The notes below the pieces were generated by a model, which saw only the letters and a list, made by a program, of their open reading frames with translations, was not told the DNA's origin and did not search any database. Made by a program: the position numbers and the translations under genes. A DNA stretch of 64,000 bases from Chamaelirium japonicum (Eukaryota; Streptophyta; Magnoliopsida; Liliales; Melanthiaceae). Below are positions 9,490 through 20,443 of this stretch, one piece after another (the first letter of the stretch is position 1; each line of letters starts with the position of its first letter). The stretch covers positions 117,825,374-117,889,373 of the forward strand of contig OX393550.1 in the NCBI GenBank assembly GCA_947650365.1, given 5' to 3'.

Positions 9490-10102
9490 TGTAAATTCTG
9501 TGATGAATAAAGATCTCTTTTTAGTGCTCAAATTTGCACGTGTTCAGCTTTTCAATTCAAGATTCTGAAGCAGTTTCAAGTTATCCATATTCAAATTACC
9601 AGGTCTTTTAACAAGTTTGGGTGTTAGAGTTGCGACTCAACCCCTTACTAGCAAATGTTAAAAACTGACCATATTCAAGTTATCAAGTCTTTTTAACAAG
9701 TTTGGGTGTTAGAGTTGCGACTCAACCCCTTACTAGCAAATGTTAAACTGACTTTCAAATTTCAATATTCAATTTCAATCAATTTCGATATCGTTTAACA
9801 TGTTTGGGTACTTGAGTTGCAACTCAACCCCCCACATACAAGTGTTATACGAATTCCAATTCAATATTCAAGTTTCAAGTTTGGGTAATCGAGTTGCGAC
9901 TTGACCCCTAACATTCAAAAGATTGTATCTATTCTAATGCTATCCAGAACATGACATTCAAAGACATTCAACTCAAGAAATCCAATTTTCAAACACCAAA
10001 GAGATATCTTCTATTATCAAAATGTGCCAGGTACAAAAGTGAGCTGCTACATTTCAAGAGTTTACAAGTATCAAACAACGACAGAAAAGACGACAGAAGA
10101 TC
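9490..10102 (+). repeat. Tat1 post-pol spacer with imperfect tandem repeats
   Basis: Four imperfect copies of a unit of roughly 75-95 bp occur at about 9594-9930. Each contains AAGTTTGGGT, then GAGTTGCGACTCAACCCC, an imperfect palindrome around TTGCGA, and a C-rich stretch. No protein coding is supported. The equivalent spacer of Tat2 (44600-45210) also consists of short tandem repeats, built on a related GTTAGAAGTCG...CGCAAC core. Confidence 0.7.
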
Positions 10103-12854
10103 TCAAGGCTTGGCCACACTCTGCGCACGCGACTTCTCCCCCTCAGATCCAGCACGAGCTTTGCTCGCCGCTGATGCCTTAGAGGATCGGACACTGGCAA
10201 CATGGACCCTGAGTGCTTCTGCTGCCTTCTCAGCTGTTTCCCTGTAGCTCTGGCACTCACTCCGCATATGTTCCAGCTCCTTCTTATGAGTCTCTGCTGA
10301 AGCAGCAAGCTGAGCCTCCAGCTCCTTTATTCGAGCCGCACGATCGAAGCCCAAGTTCTCGATCCTGAAGAATCGCTTCTTCAAATCTTCAAGCTCGTGA
10401 CCCCGGGCCTCGTATCCATTCTGTCAGCCCTTGCTCTCCAACTTTTCCTTGCGAAGGGCCTCGGTCTTGGCCTTCAATGCCTCCTTCTTTGAGGATAGAG
10501 CCTCCCTCAGCTTATCCCTCTCCTCGCTTACGACCTCCAGTGCGGCAGCTAAGCGGGAGACTTCAGCTGAAGCTTCTTTTGCTCCCGCCTTCATGGAGAG
10601 CTTGGTCGCGACATTCAAAACTGCTGAATTCTGCAAAAAGAACAAAAGAGTTAGAATTATTCTGAAGATGCAATTCAGATGATCGGTCGAGCAGATGCAC
10701 TTACCACCAGTTCGAGCCTGTCGAAAGCTTCATCCAGAGTAGCCCCTGGAAGATTGCAGAGTTTCCGGATCACAGATGTGGGGTGGTTGATGTCTACATC
10801 ACCCAAACTCTTCATCTTCGGGGTCGAGCCAACAGGCGCACCTGCAATCAACACGAGAGGTCAAAGTGTTAGACTATTTCTAATCTTCAGAGGCAAGACA
10901 ATCGAGGCCAGTTAGCACAATTACCTGAGGCTTCAACCCTTGGCTCCTTACCCTTTCGGCGATCGGAACCACCCTGAGGGGTCGATTTCTCCTGAATAGG
11001 GGCCGGCGTTGGCTGAGGTTGAGTAGCTCCATCGCCCACGCGACTTTCCCTCTCCAAATGGATAGGGGAGGGAGCATCCCGGGGAGGTGAAACTCTTTCT
11101 TCTTCCTGTGGTCCGCCTGGCTGGACGAGTCCCGCCACCATGGCAGCCACCTCCTCAGCCAGAGACCGAGAGGGGGGTGGGGGTTGCTCAACCTCTATAC
11201 CCCCGCTCGTTGTCGCTCCTTCGAGACGGGGTACTTCAGGTGGAATTTGATCGAGGGGTGTGGGGTTGCTTCCAACCCCACCACTCCTCGACAATTTTAT
11301 TTTGAAGCGCAGCGGCTTCTTCAATTCATCGAACTTGTAGGTGGGAACCGCCTTTGGGCCATCACCTTCTGTGTCGAGAACTTCTTCCATTTGACGGGCT
11401 TTAACCTCGTCAATGGGAATAGGAATTGAGTCTTCCCCTGTTGCACCACCAGTGGGGGTGGGAGGAATTTCTTCCTCACCACCCCCGTTCTCACCATCTC
11501 CACCAGAGGGGGTGGAAGACAGATCATTCTCGCCGTCCCCATCCTCGTCTTCGTCATTACCACTGTTGTCGTGGCTGACATTCTCAGTTTCTTCGTCTTC
11601 CTCGACGCTCCCCTTCTTTTCTTCTTCTTCTTTATTTTTCTTCCCTTGGTCTTCATCTTCCTTTTGCTTGATGAGGGTTTTTCGTTTTTTCTTCACTGGG
11701 CCTCTTTGGATCACCAGTTTCTCCTCCACGGTAGGCAATCGGCGCCTTGCAGTATAGATTTTCTTCTCAGCCCGAATCTTCCGGATAATCTTACCCGAAT
11801 GAGGGTCTTCCTCATAGTCAGAATATAGGACTTCATTGTCCTCGTATCTATCCTTTGATCGGTGGAGGAGATTGGCCTTGCCATATCTCACTGGGCAGTT
11901 GGAGAACTGTTTCCACGACCTGGTTCCACAGGTCAACTCAAGAAATAAGTTGTCAATAGCTCCAGCCCTCTCGGAGGTCCAGGCAAAGATGCCTCCCTCG
12001 CAGTACATCTTCACTGCTTCGTGCACTTCGCCTCGGGGGGTATCAGGCACTGACATGGGTGTCCATGCGCCGGTAACAGAGATGGGCCAATCAGTGTATA
12101 ATTTGTCCGAAGGGACTGTATCAGTTAGTGGGCGCAGCGGAGATACACCGGTCAAGCTGTAGAACGGACTATCCTTCCTCCAAGACCATCGATAGTGGAA
12201 GAAAAAATATCCCAACTTGATCCGAGCATCTTCACCTTCTGGGATGCTGGAGTAGCACGCCTTCAAGTCCTCCTGGAAATCTGACTCTACGCGGCAGAAT
12301 GCGTAGATAATTCTCCAAGCGTTCCCAGTGACCTGCCCCGGGCAAAGGCCAGAAGTGTTCAATAACCTTGCCGCAAAGGGTGGCAAAGGTAGACGCAGAC
12401 CGCAGTTGAGTTGGCCGATGGTCACAATGGTTCCCATGACCTTCTCATTACTAGCAAAGCTGGTGAAGACGGTCTTCTTGTCGATGCCGAATGTAGTCTG
12501 AATGCTGGGGAGCGAAGGTTGCACCCTCCCTTCGGTGAAGAAAGAGAGCAATGTCTGCCACTTCTTCCTCTTTGAATCTGTGAACTCGCCACCAGTATTG
12601 TACACGTACTCAGTTTCCTCTGACAGAGACATGAGCGGGCCCAGAGCAAACTTTACTTTAGGGATATGCTCTGGCCTCGATGGCGCTGAAGCAAACCCAA
12701 CCCCTTGGTGCCTTTTGCCCAGCTGTCCAAGTTCGGCAAGTGCGGCCTTGCCCTTGCCTCGACCCTTCGGAGGGGATGGAACCTCAACAATCTCCTTCCC
12801 TTTCCTCTTCGAAGGGACCCCGCCTGACTTCTTCGAACTTCCCGAAGACGCCAT
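10103..12854 (-). CDS. Tat1 antisense gene: predicted three-exon protein with acidic middle and coiled-coil C-terminus
   Basis: Runs opposite to gag-pol. Proposed exons in minus-strand order are 12854-10925, 10841-10705 and 10630-10103. The introns have GT/AG ends (GTAATT...GATTGCAG and GTAAGT...TTTTTGCAG). Exons 1 and 2 together are 2067 nt, so exon 3 continues in frame. The start reads MASSG; an upstream in-frame ATG at 12992 precedes the TATA box and is rejected. Exon 1 encodes a basic N-terminus, a conserved block (TDSKRKKW, LPLPPF, NTSGLCPGQVTGNAWR, CGTRSWKQF), then a long Glu/Asp-rich and Pro-rich tail. Exon 3 is heptad-like coiled coil with one in-frame TGA at 10424-10426. The conserved block resembles Pfam 'putative gypsy type transposon' (Transposase_28). 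Function is unknown. Tat2 carries a homologue. Confidence 0.65.
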
Positions 12855-12948
12855 TTGATCGATCGAGCAAAAGCAGAAATCGGGAGCAAAAGAGTATGGA
12901 CTTCGAAAAATTTTGGAAGCGTAAGGCAAAAATGACAGCCAGTGAAAC

Positions 12949-12955
12949 TTATATA
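12949..12955 (-). promoter_or_regulatory. TATA box of the Tat1 antisense gene
   Basis: TATATAA on the minus strand, about 95 bp before the MASSG start codon. The Tat2 antisense gene has TTATATAT about 125 bp before its start. Conserved placement in two diverged elements supports a real core promoter. Confidence 0.6.
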
Positions 12956-12984
12956 CCCAGGGTAAAACCAGGTACGCAAATCGA

Positions 12985-13000
12985 GAAGACACGTGTCTTC
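12985..13000 (-). promoter_or_regulatory. Palindromic G-box upstream of antisense TATA box
   Basis: GAAGACACGTGTCTTC is a perfect 16-bp palindrome centred on CACGTG, the plant G-box core bound by bZIP/bHLH factors. It lies about 30 bp upstream of the antisense TATA box. Tat2 has two CCACGTGG sites in the corresponding region (38818 and 38909). Confidence 0.5.
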
Positions 13001-13305
13001 ACCATATCAAATCGCATGTTTTTGTAGGAACATGTGGCATCCATCCGTAGCAAGCGCAAAATCAGGCGAACCGTCGGACCAGACGAAACGTCGGACCCCC
13101 GGTCCACGTAAACCAAACGGTCCAAGCAAGCTACCGGTCTGAGTAAACCAGACCGCCGGTCAAAAGCCTCATTCAAACCAACCAAAGACTCAAAACAGGA
13201 AAGATCAAACTCCATCAATGATCAAAACTCTGCCAGAAGATCGAAGAATGGAACAGTTATGAAACCCTCTCTAAGGGCAGGTTCAAAACTTTCAACTAAT
13301 CTTTC
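13001..13305 (-). other. Spacer between antisense promoter and tandem array
   Basis: No open frame or repeat boundary is supported. It contains several GGTCCGA/CGGTCCA-type short repeats (about 13065-13160), resembling decayed array units. Confidence 0.4.
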
Positions 13306-16205
13306 GAATTTCTACTAGATCTGGCAAAAAACCAAGGTTTTTTGCCGATCACTCGAACCTTGACCGGATAATTTTTTACCGATCGGACAAACTTGTCCGA
13401 TCGGCAAAAATCATTTGATCGGTCAAATTTCTACTAGATCTGGCAAAAAACCAAGGTTTTTTGCCGATCACTCGAACCTTGACCGGATAATTTTTTACCG
13501 ATCGGACAAACTTGTCCGATCGGCAAAAATCATTTGATCGGTCAAATTTCTACTAGATCTGGCAAAAAACCAAGGTTTTTTGCCGATCACTCGAACCTTG
13601 ACCGGATAATTTTTACCGATCGGACAAACTTGTCCGATCGGCAAAAATCATTTGATCGGTCAAATTTCTACTAGATCTGGCAAAAAACCAAGGTTTTTTG
13701 CCGATCACTCGAACCTTGACCGGATAATTTTTACCGATCGGACAAACTTGTCCGATCGGCAAAAATCATTTGATCGGTCAAATTTCTACTAGATCTGGCA
13801 AAAAACCAAGGTTTTTTGCCGATCACTCGAACCTTGACCGGATAATTTTTTACCGATCGGACAAACTTGTCCGATCGGCAAAAATCATTTGATCGGTCAA
13901 ATTTCTACTAGATCTGGCAAAAAACCAAGGTTTTTTGCCGATCACTCGAACCTTGACCGGATAATTTTTACCGATCGGACAAACTTGTCCGATCGGCAAA
14001 AATCATTTGATCGGTCAAATTTCTACTAGATCTGGCAAAAAACCAAGGTTTTTTGCCGATCACTCGAACCTTGACCGGATAATTTTTACCGATCGGACAA
14101 ACTTGTCCGATCGGCAAAAATCATTTGATCGGTCAAATTTCTACTAGATCTGGCAAAAAACCAAGGTTTTTTGCCCATCACTCGAACCTTGACCGGATAA
14201 TTTTTACCGATCGGACAAACTTGTCCGATCGGCAAAAATCATTTGATCGGTCAAATTTCTACTAGATCTGGCAAAAAACCAAGGTTTTTTGCCGATCACT
14301 CGAACCTTGACCGGATAATTTTTACCGATCGGACAAACTTGTCCGATCGGCAAAAATCATTTGATCGGTCAAATTTCTACTAGATCTGGCAAAAAACCAA
14401 GGTTTTTTGCCGATCACTCGAACCTTGATCGGATAATTTTTTACCGATCGGACAAACTTGTCCGATCGGCAAAAATCATTTGATCGGTCAAATTTCTACT
14501 AGATCTGGCAAAAAACCAAGGTTTTTTGCCGATCACTCGAACCTTGACCGGATAATTTTTTACCGATCGGACAAACTTGTCCGATCGGCAAAAATCATTT
14601 AATCGGTCAAATTTCTACTAGATCTGGCAAAAAACCAAGGTTTTTTGCCGATCACTCGAACCTTGACCGGATAATTTTTACCGATCGGACAAACTTGTCC
14701 GATCGGCAAAAATCATTTGATCGGTCAAATTTCTACTAGATCTGGCAAAAAACCAAGGTTTTTTGCCGATCACTCGAACCTTGACCGGATAATTTTTACC
14801 GATCGGACAAACTTGTCCGATCGGCAAAAATCATTTGATCGGTCAAATTTCTACTAGATCTAGCAAAAAACCAAGGTTTTTTGCCGATCACTCGAACCTT
14901 GACCGGATAATTTTTTACCGATCGGACAAACTTGTCCGATCGGCAAAAATCATTTGATCGGTCAAATTTCTACTAGATCTGGCAAAAAACCAAGGTTTTT
15001 TGCCGATCACTCGAACCTTGACCGGATAATTTTTACCGATCGGACAAACTTGTCCGATCGGCAAAAATCATTTGATCGGTCAAATTTCTACTAGATCTGG
15101 CAAAAAACCAAGGTTTTTTGCCGATCACTCGAACCTTGACCGGATAATTTTTACCGATCGGACAAACTTGTCCGATCGGCAAAAATCATTTGATCGGTCA
15201 AATTTCTACTAGATCTGGCAAAAAACCAAGGTTTTTTGCCAATCACTCGAACCTTGACCGGATAATTTTTACCGATCGGACAAACTTGTCCGATCGGCAA
15301 AAATCATTTGATCGGTCAAATTTCTACTAGATCTGGCAAAAAACCAAGGTTTTTTGCCGATCACTCGAACCTTGACCGGATAATTTTTACCGATCGGACA
15401 AACTTGTCCGATCGTCAAAAATCATTTGATCGGTCAAATTTCTACTAGATCTGGCAAAAAACCAAGGTTTTTTGCCGATCACTCGAACCTTGACCGGATA
15501 ATTTTTTACCGATCGGACAAACTTGTCCGATCGGCAAAAATCATTCGATCGGTCAAATTTCTACTGGATCTGGCAAAAAACCAAGGGTTTTTGCCGATCA
15601 CTCGAACCTTGACCAGATAATTTTTACCGATCGGACAAACTTGTCCGATCGGCAAAAATCATTTGATCGGTCAAATTTCTACTGGATCTGGCAAAAAACC
15701 AAGGTTTTTTGCCGATCACTCGAACCTTAATCGGATAATTTTTACCGATCGGATAAACTTGTCCGATCGGCAAAAATCATTTGATCGGTCAAATTTCTAC
15801 TGGATCTGGCAAAAAACCAAGGTTTTTTTGCCGATCACTCGAACCTTGATCAGATAATTTTTACCGATCGGACAAACTTGTCCGATCGGCAAAAATCATT
15901 CGATCGGTCAAATTTCCTACTGGATCGGTCAAAAAACCATGTTTTTTGATCGATCACCCTATTCTTGACCGGTTGAATTTTGACCGATCGGTCAAAATTT
16001 GACCGATCGGTCAAATATGACCGATCGGTCAAAAATTAATCGATCGGTCAAATTTCAACCGATCGGTCAAATTTCCTACTGGATCGGTCAAAAAACTCTG
16101 TTTTTTGACCGATCACCCGATTCTTGACCGGTTGAATTTTGACCGATCGGTCAAAATTTGACCGATCGGTCAAAATTGACCGATCAATCAAAATTGACCG
16201 GTCAG
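13306..16205. repeat. Tat1 internal satellite-like array, ~118-119-bp palindromic unit, about 22 copies
   Basis: The CTACTAGAT landmark recurs at 13312, 13431, 13550 and 13668, giving a 118-119-bp period that continues to about 15905. Length alternates mainly through five versus six T in one run. Each unit holds two perfect hairpins: 11-bp arms GGCAAAAAACC/GGTTTTTTGCC around AA, and 12-bp arms CCGATCGGACAA/TTGTCCGATCGG around AC. Copies are nearly identical up to about 15540 and then drift (CTACTGGAT variants). From about 15960 the array degrades into short GACCGATCGGTCAAAATT palindromes. It sits between the antisense promoter and the PPT, the region from which Tat elements are known to seed satellite DNA. 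Confidence 0.95.
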
Positions 16206-16310
16206 TCCTTTTTTGTGCTAACACTCGACAAGCTTCTTCATGCCTTTTGCGACAGGGGGTTGCTATTTTTTGCACCAAATCCAAGCCAGCCAGAACGAAC
16301 TCTAGCTAAC

Positions 16311-16324
16311 TTGGAGGGGGTAAC
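16311..16324 (+). promoter_or_regulatory. Polypurine tract of Tat1
   Basis: TTGGAGGGGGTAAC directly precedes the 3' LTR. The Tat2 element keeps CTTGGAGGGGGTAATTA at the same place on its strand (35809-35827). It primes plus-strand DNA synthesis. Confidence 0.75.
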
Positions 16325-17158
16325 TGTGGGTGCAAATTTTGGCAGAAGTTTACCAACTACCGCGGGACCCACCGGCCCTGCCTGGTGGGACCATGAAGAC
16401 TACCGCGGGACCCACCGGCCCTGCCTGGTGGGACCACGAAGACTACCACGGGACCCACCGACCCTGCCTGGTGGGACCACGAAGACTACCACGGGACCCA
16501 CCGGCCCTGCCTGGTGGGACCACGAAGACTACCACGGGACCCACCGGCCCTGCCTGGTGGGACCACGAAGACTACCACGGGACCCACCAGCCCTGCCTGG
16601 TGGGCCCACGAGGACCACCGCGGGACCCATCGGCCCTGTCCGATAGGTCTACGAGTCTGTGGAATCCCCCAGAAGACGATAGCGGGGCCCGTTAGCTTTA
16701 CCTGGAGAATCCCAGATACGATAGCAGAAAACCGCCATTTGCCCCGGAATTCCTCCCCGGGAATCCTATAAATAGCAGAGCCTTCGAATGTAAATGGATC
16801 GAATTCTCAGTTCTAAAACCAGAGCTCTGGGATTTCCAACTTCCCATCTTCCACCTCTCTTTGATCTTCTTTTTCTCTCGAAGAGATCAGTGTTTACAGT
16901 GATACTCGGCCTGTCGAGATCACTCCAGTATAAGTGTTAGTGAATTCGGGTTGCTCCCTATAGCACGGAGACGTAGGCTTCGGCTGAACTCCGAGATCAA
17001 TCTCTTGTGTCAAACTCTCTCTGATTGCCTCTCTGTTTACATATCGAAAGAGGTAACTTCAAATCCAATTGACAGATCGATCAACGATCTTCAACTCGAA
17101 CCTTCAATTGACTGGTGTTGCGAGAGTCTTCGGGTCGGCACAAAGATTTTTCCCCACA
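16325..17158 (+). repeat. Tat1 3' LTR
   Basis: 834 bp, TG...CA, followed by GATGA (TSD). It contains the 43-bp U3 repeats and the TATA box at 16767. By my count it differs from the 5' LTR at about 11 positions, all C/T or G/A. Confidence 0.93.
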
Positions 17159-17236
17159 GATGACATCACAACTGTTCGAAGAAGTATGAAATCTAAAGTG
17201 AGTTATGAAATCTAAAGTGAGTGTGATTCACTTGTT

Positions 17237-17278
<42 letters not shown>

Positions 17279-17470
17279 TGTGGGGGAGAGAGATTAACAT
17301 CAAATGATAATTAAATGCCATTGATGAGTGTTTTATTATCTTTATGGTAGGTTTTTAATAGGATTTAAAACTGAGCCATGTTCACACATGGAAGAATGAT
17401 TATGGTTCTTTAAAAGACGTCCACGTGTCACAACACGGGAGAGAGGCTTCCGTTTTAGTATATAGTTAGA
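17159..17470 (-). mobile_element. Helitron copy H4, right part, after Tat1
   Basis: Resumes with GATGACATCACAACTGTTCG, exactly where H1 and H8 continue after their CACAGATGA/GACAGATGA. It ends in AGTTAGA, the reversed TC end. It includes a 20-bp tandem duplication around 17184-17220 (ATGAAATCTAAAGTGAGT twice) and a GA microsatellite at 17237-17278. Confidence 0.75.
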
Positions 17471-17891
17471 TATGTTTAGGACAAATTCATCTTTGCTAAA
17501 TGGGACACAGTCACACAACCATCCGTTAGGAAGAAAAGGTGTCACCTATATTAACCCGTTGGGACACATTCCTCTTTGCTAAGTGTGTCCCAAACATCGT
17601 CTTTCCTATATTAAGATGTTTGGGACATATTCATCTTTGCTAAATGGGACAAGTTCATCTTTACTAAATGGGACACAACTATCCTCTTTCCTATATTAAT
17701 AGGCTAAGAAAATCGCCATCAATTGGGACACATTTCTCTTTGCTAAATAGGACAACCCTCCTCTTTCCTATATTAATTTTTACCTAAATTAATGATGTGC
17801 CACATGGCAGAACATGTGAGGCTTAAATTAAAATTAATGATGTGCCACATGGCGGAAGCTCCTTGTAAGGCTTTCGTTTTAGTATGTAGTA
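17471..17891 (-). mobile_element. Fragment of a larger Helitron (5' region)
   Basis: Contains repeated GGGACA...TTCATCTTTGCTAAA phrases and ends with CCACATGGCGGAAGCTCCTT through TTTTAGTATGTAGTA. The last ~290 bp are a near copy of 19520-19757, the 5' end of Helitron H5. H5 starts at the next base, so this is the 5' part of a second, head-to-tail copy of the same large family, with its 3' part not identified. Confidence 0.5.
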
Positions 17892-19757
17892 CTAGTATTG
17901 AACCCGTGCAATGCACGGAATAAAATTATAAATAATAATATATTATAATAAAAGAGAAAAAGAGAATTTATGATTAAATAAATAGATTGAAGGAATAAAT
18001 AGAAATAAATTCGGTCATGCCAACATTTTTTAGAGAAAAAAAAATCGAATAAGTAATTGTGGAGACGACTATGAAAGAGTGAAAGGGGAATAATACTGCA
18101 TGTAGCCATTGCATACTTAAAAAAAAGTACTTAACGACGACCTGGTTTCAATTGCGCTATACAATTAAGAAGTTGGAATCTAAAACTCAAGCTATATAAC
18201 TAAGGATGAGGCATGTAAATCATCACAGTTTAACTAAAAATCGATTTTTTAATTGGCATCGATAATTTTCCAAACAGTATCCCAATCAAACCCACAGTGG
18301 GGTTTGGTATGTAATCAATGATATTAGAATCAAAACAGAGCTAAAAAAAAATATATTATTTTTATAATTTTCTTTCAAATCATACAACAAATGAGATGAT
18401 TTAAAAAAACTAATGTGTCCATTCAAACTTCCTTCGATTGTTTTGAACGCTGACCAATACCTCGGTTATTTAAGGTGCACAACTCTATATTGCCAGCATC
18501 CTGGATATCATGCAATACATTGTATCAAGCTTTTTGATTTGAAGGACGCAATCACAGATGACAGACTCCATGCCTTCAGCCACCGTTTCGGCAAAGACTT
18601 TCAGCTCAGTGAAGTGCGTCGTACACTCAACATTGGTAGACATGTTGGAGTACTTCGTGGCACATGAAACTCTCATCCACTCCCATGCCCTCAAGAAGGT
18701 CAAATTTGTTGATCACCTTACAGAAATGTTCGTCGGATACCTCAAGATTTTCTACGCTGAAACATTGCAGCTCAGGACACCTGAAAATATCGAGAGAGAA
18801 AAATCATAAAATTTTTTAAAAACTAATGTACGAATTATTACCTATTCAATATCTCTTACTTCCAAGTACCAAAGAGAAAAAATAGAAGATACATAGTGTT
18901 AAAATTAACTGTAATAAATTCCAAAACAACCTAATTTGCAAACCAAATGAAATGATATCCCCTAAATATTTAAGAACAAACACAAACAAAGATTCATGGG
19001 GGTAATACATATTCATGTGGAAGGAGTACTGACTGACTCTATGAGAAACCACTATAAGAAACTTCATAGGAAGCCGGCGAAGTTCGACGAAGAAGTATAG
19101 CTCATCGCTGAGGTTGTCATCGTAGTGGTTCTTGCCGTGAAGGTAGGGGCCGGATTGGAGTTAAAGAAGTGGCAGGGTCCGATGAAGGTGATTTATAGTC
19201 TCGTTGAGATCTCATAGAGAGTTGTTACAGAATAGGAGTTGAACCCTTGGGATTACTATGATATTTCGTTTAGTTGGCAATAAACCCACCATTGGGATTA
19301 GAAACGGCACGTGATCCTCTGAAGGCAAAAGGGCTTTAAATGAGCATTTATGGGCATCAGGTGAAATGAGTTTAACTTTCCACTAATGGGCATCGGAAGA
19401 AATGGGAAAAAATGGTTTGCAGATGATAGAGCGTTTAATTTAAAACTACATACAAGAAGGGGTTCAAATACCAGTAAGAAAGGAATAGATCATAAAAGCA
19501 TTAAGCATGCAGAGAAATGGGTTTAAATGGGACACATTCATCTTTGCTAAATGGGACAAATTCATCTTTGCTAAATGGGACACAACTATCCTCTTTCCTA
19601 TATTAATAGGCTGAGAAAACGACCATCAGTTGGGACACATTTCTCTTTGCTAAATGGGACAGCCCTTCTCTTTCCTATATTAATTTTTACCTAAATTAAT
19701 GATGTGCCACATGGCGGAAGCTCCTTGTAAGGCTTTCGTTTTAGTATGTAGTATATA
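17892..19757 (-). mobile_element. Large Helitron H5, ~1.87 kb, carrying a captured gene fragment
   Basis: The left edge CTAGTATTGAACCCGTGCAA is the reverse complement of a Helitron 3' end; hairpin CCGTGCAATGCACGG lies 11 nt from CTAG. The right edge shares the 5' sequence described at 17471-17891. Inside lies a minus-strand exon-like fragment (18485-18780) that is not found in the other Helitrons. No Rep/helicase frame is present, so the element is non-autonomous. Confidence 0.55.
18485..18780 (-). pseudogene. Possible F-box/LRR (SKIP19-like) exon fragment
   Basis: On the minus strand, an intron-like acceptor TATTTTCAG is followed by coding that reads CPELQCFSVENLEV, then INKFDLLEGMGVDE and CHEVLQHVYQC. 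After a frameshift near 18655 it continues with HFTELKVFAETVAEGMESVI and ISRMLAI before a stop. The blocks resemble the LRR part of plant F-box/LRR proteins of the SKIP19 kind. It is truncated at both ends, frameshifted and inside a Helitron, so it is most simply a captured gene fragment. Identity rests on recalled family patterns only. Confidence 0.4.
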
Positions 19758-19759
19758 TA

Positions 19760-20071
19760 CTAGTAAGAAACCTGGGCAATGCCCAAATGTGTTTGATGCA
19801 CACCATTTGGCAAAGACGACATCGCAACTGTTCGAAGAAGTGTGAAATCTGAAGTGAGTGTGATTTACTTGTTAGAGAGAGAGAGAGAGAGAAAGAGAGA
19901 GATTAACATCAAATGACGATTAAATGTCATTGAATAAAAATTTATCATCTTTATGGTAGGTTTTTAAATGGATTTAAAAGAGAGCCGCGTTCACACACGA
20001 AAGAAGAATTTTAGCTCTTTAATAAACGTTCATGTGTCACAACATGTGAGAGAGGCTTCCATTTTAGTATA
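19760..20071 (-). mobile_element. Non-autonomous Helitron copy H6
   Basis: CTAG plus hairpin edge (one substitution in the hairpin, CCTGGGCAATGCCC) at the left. It contains the ATTAACATCAAATGACGATT block and a short GA tract at 19874-19905, and ends in TTTTAGTATATA. It abuts H5 on the left and H7 on the right. Confidence 0.65.
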
Positions 20072-20073
20072 TA

Positions 20074-20186
20074 CTAGTAAGAAACCCGGGCAATGCCTGA
20101 ATGTGTTTGATGCACACCATTTGACAAAGACAACATCGCAACTGTTCGAAGAAGTGTAAAATCTGAAGTGAGTGTGATTCACTTGT

Positions 20187-20228
<42 letters not shown>

Positions 20229-20443
20229 TTAACATCAAATGACCATTAAATGTCATTGAATGAAAACTTATCATCTTTATGGTTGGTTTTTAAATGGATT
20301 TAAAAGAGAGCTGCGTTCACACGAAAGAAGAATTCTAGCTAGTTCTTTAATAAACGTCCACGTGTCACAACATGGGAGAGAGGCTTCCATTTTAGTATAT
20401 ATATAGATAGATATAGATATAGATATAGATATAGATATATAGA
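20074..20443 (-). mobile_element. Non-autonomous Helitron copy H7 with (TATAGA)n 5' end
   Basis: Same family edges. A GA tract lies at 20186-20230. The terminal TATAGA motif is expanded to a (GATATA)n microsatellite of about 45 bp at 20398-20443, so the exact 5' terminus is uncertain. Confidence 0.6.

Larger units (their letters stand above)
2648..17158 (+). mobile_element. Tat1: complete Ty3/gypsy Tat-lineage LTR retrotransposon, 14.5 kb
   Basis: Two 834-bp LTRs (TG...CA) bound the element, and GATGA is duplicated at 2643-2647 and 17159-17163. The internal order is PBS, gag, protease, reverse transcriptase, RNase H, a second archaeal-type RNase H, integrase, antisense gene, tandem array, PPT. 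The second RNase H and the large 3' region are hallmarks of the Tat lineage (Ogre/Retand/Grande types). Grande-type elements are also recalled to carry an antisense ORF. By my hand count the LTRs differ at about 11 sites (~1.3%), so insertion is recent. The polyprotein nonetheless carries six nonsense codons and one frameshift, so the copy is not autonomous as it stands. Confidence 0.92.

Noticed and set aside
11413..11828. Plus-strand Ser/Phe-rich frames at 11413-11828
   Set aside because: They are reverse-strand shadows of the acidic region of the antisense gene.
12855..12992. Start of the Tat1 antisense protein at 12992 (MSSRFAYL)
   Set aside because: This ATG lies upstream of the TATATAA box at 12949-12955. 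Tat2 starts at the MAS codon aligned to 12854, so the shorter start is preferred.
13306..16205. CRISPR-like array of regular repeats
   Set aside because: Units are contiguous near-identical 118-119-bp repeats with no unique spacers, inside a plant retrotransposon. It is a satellite-like tandem array.
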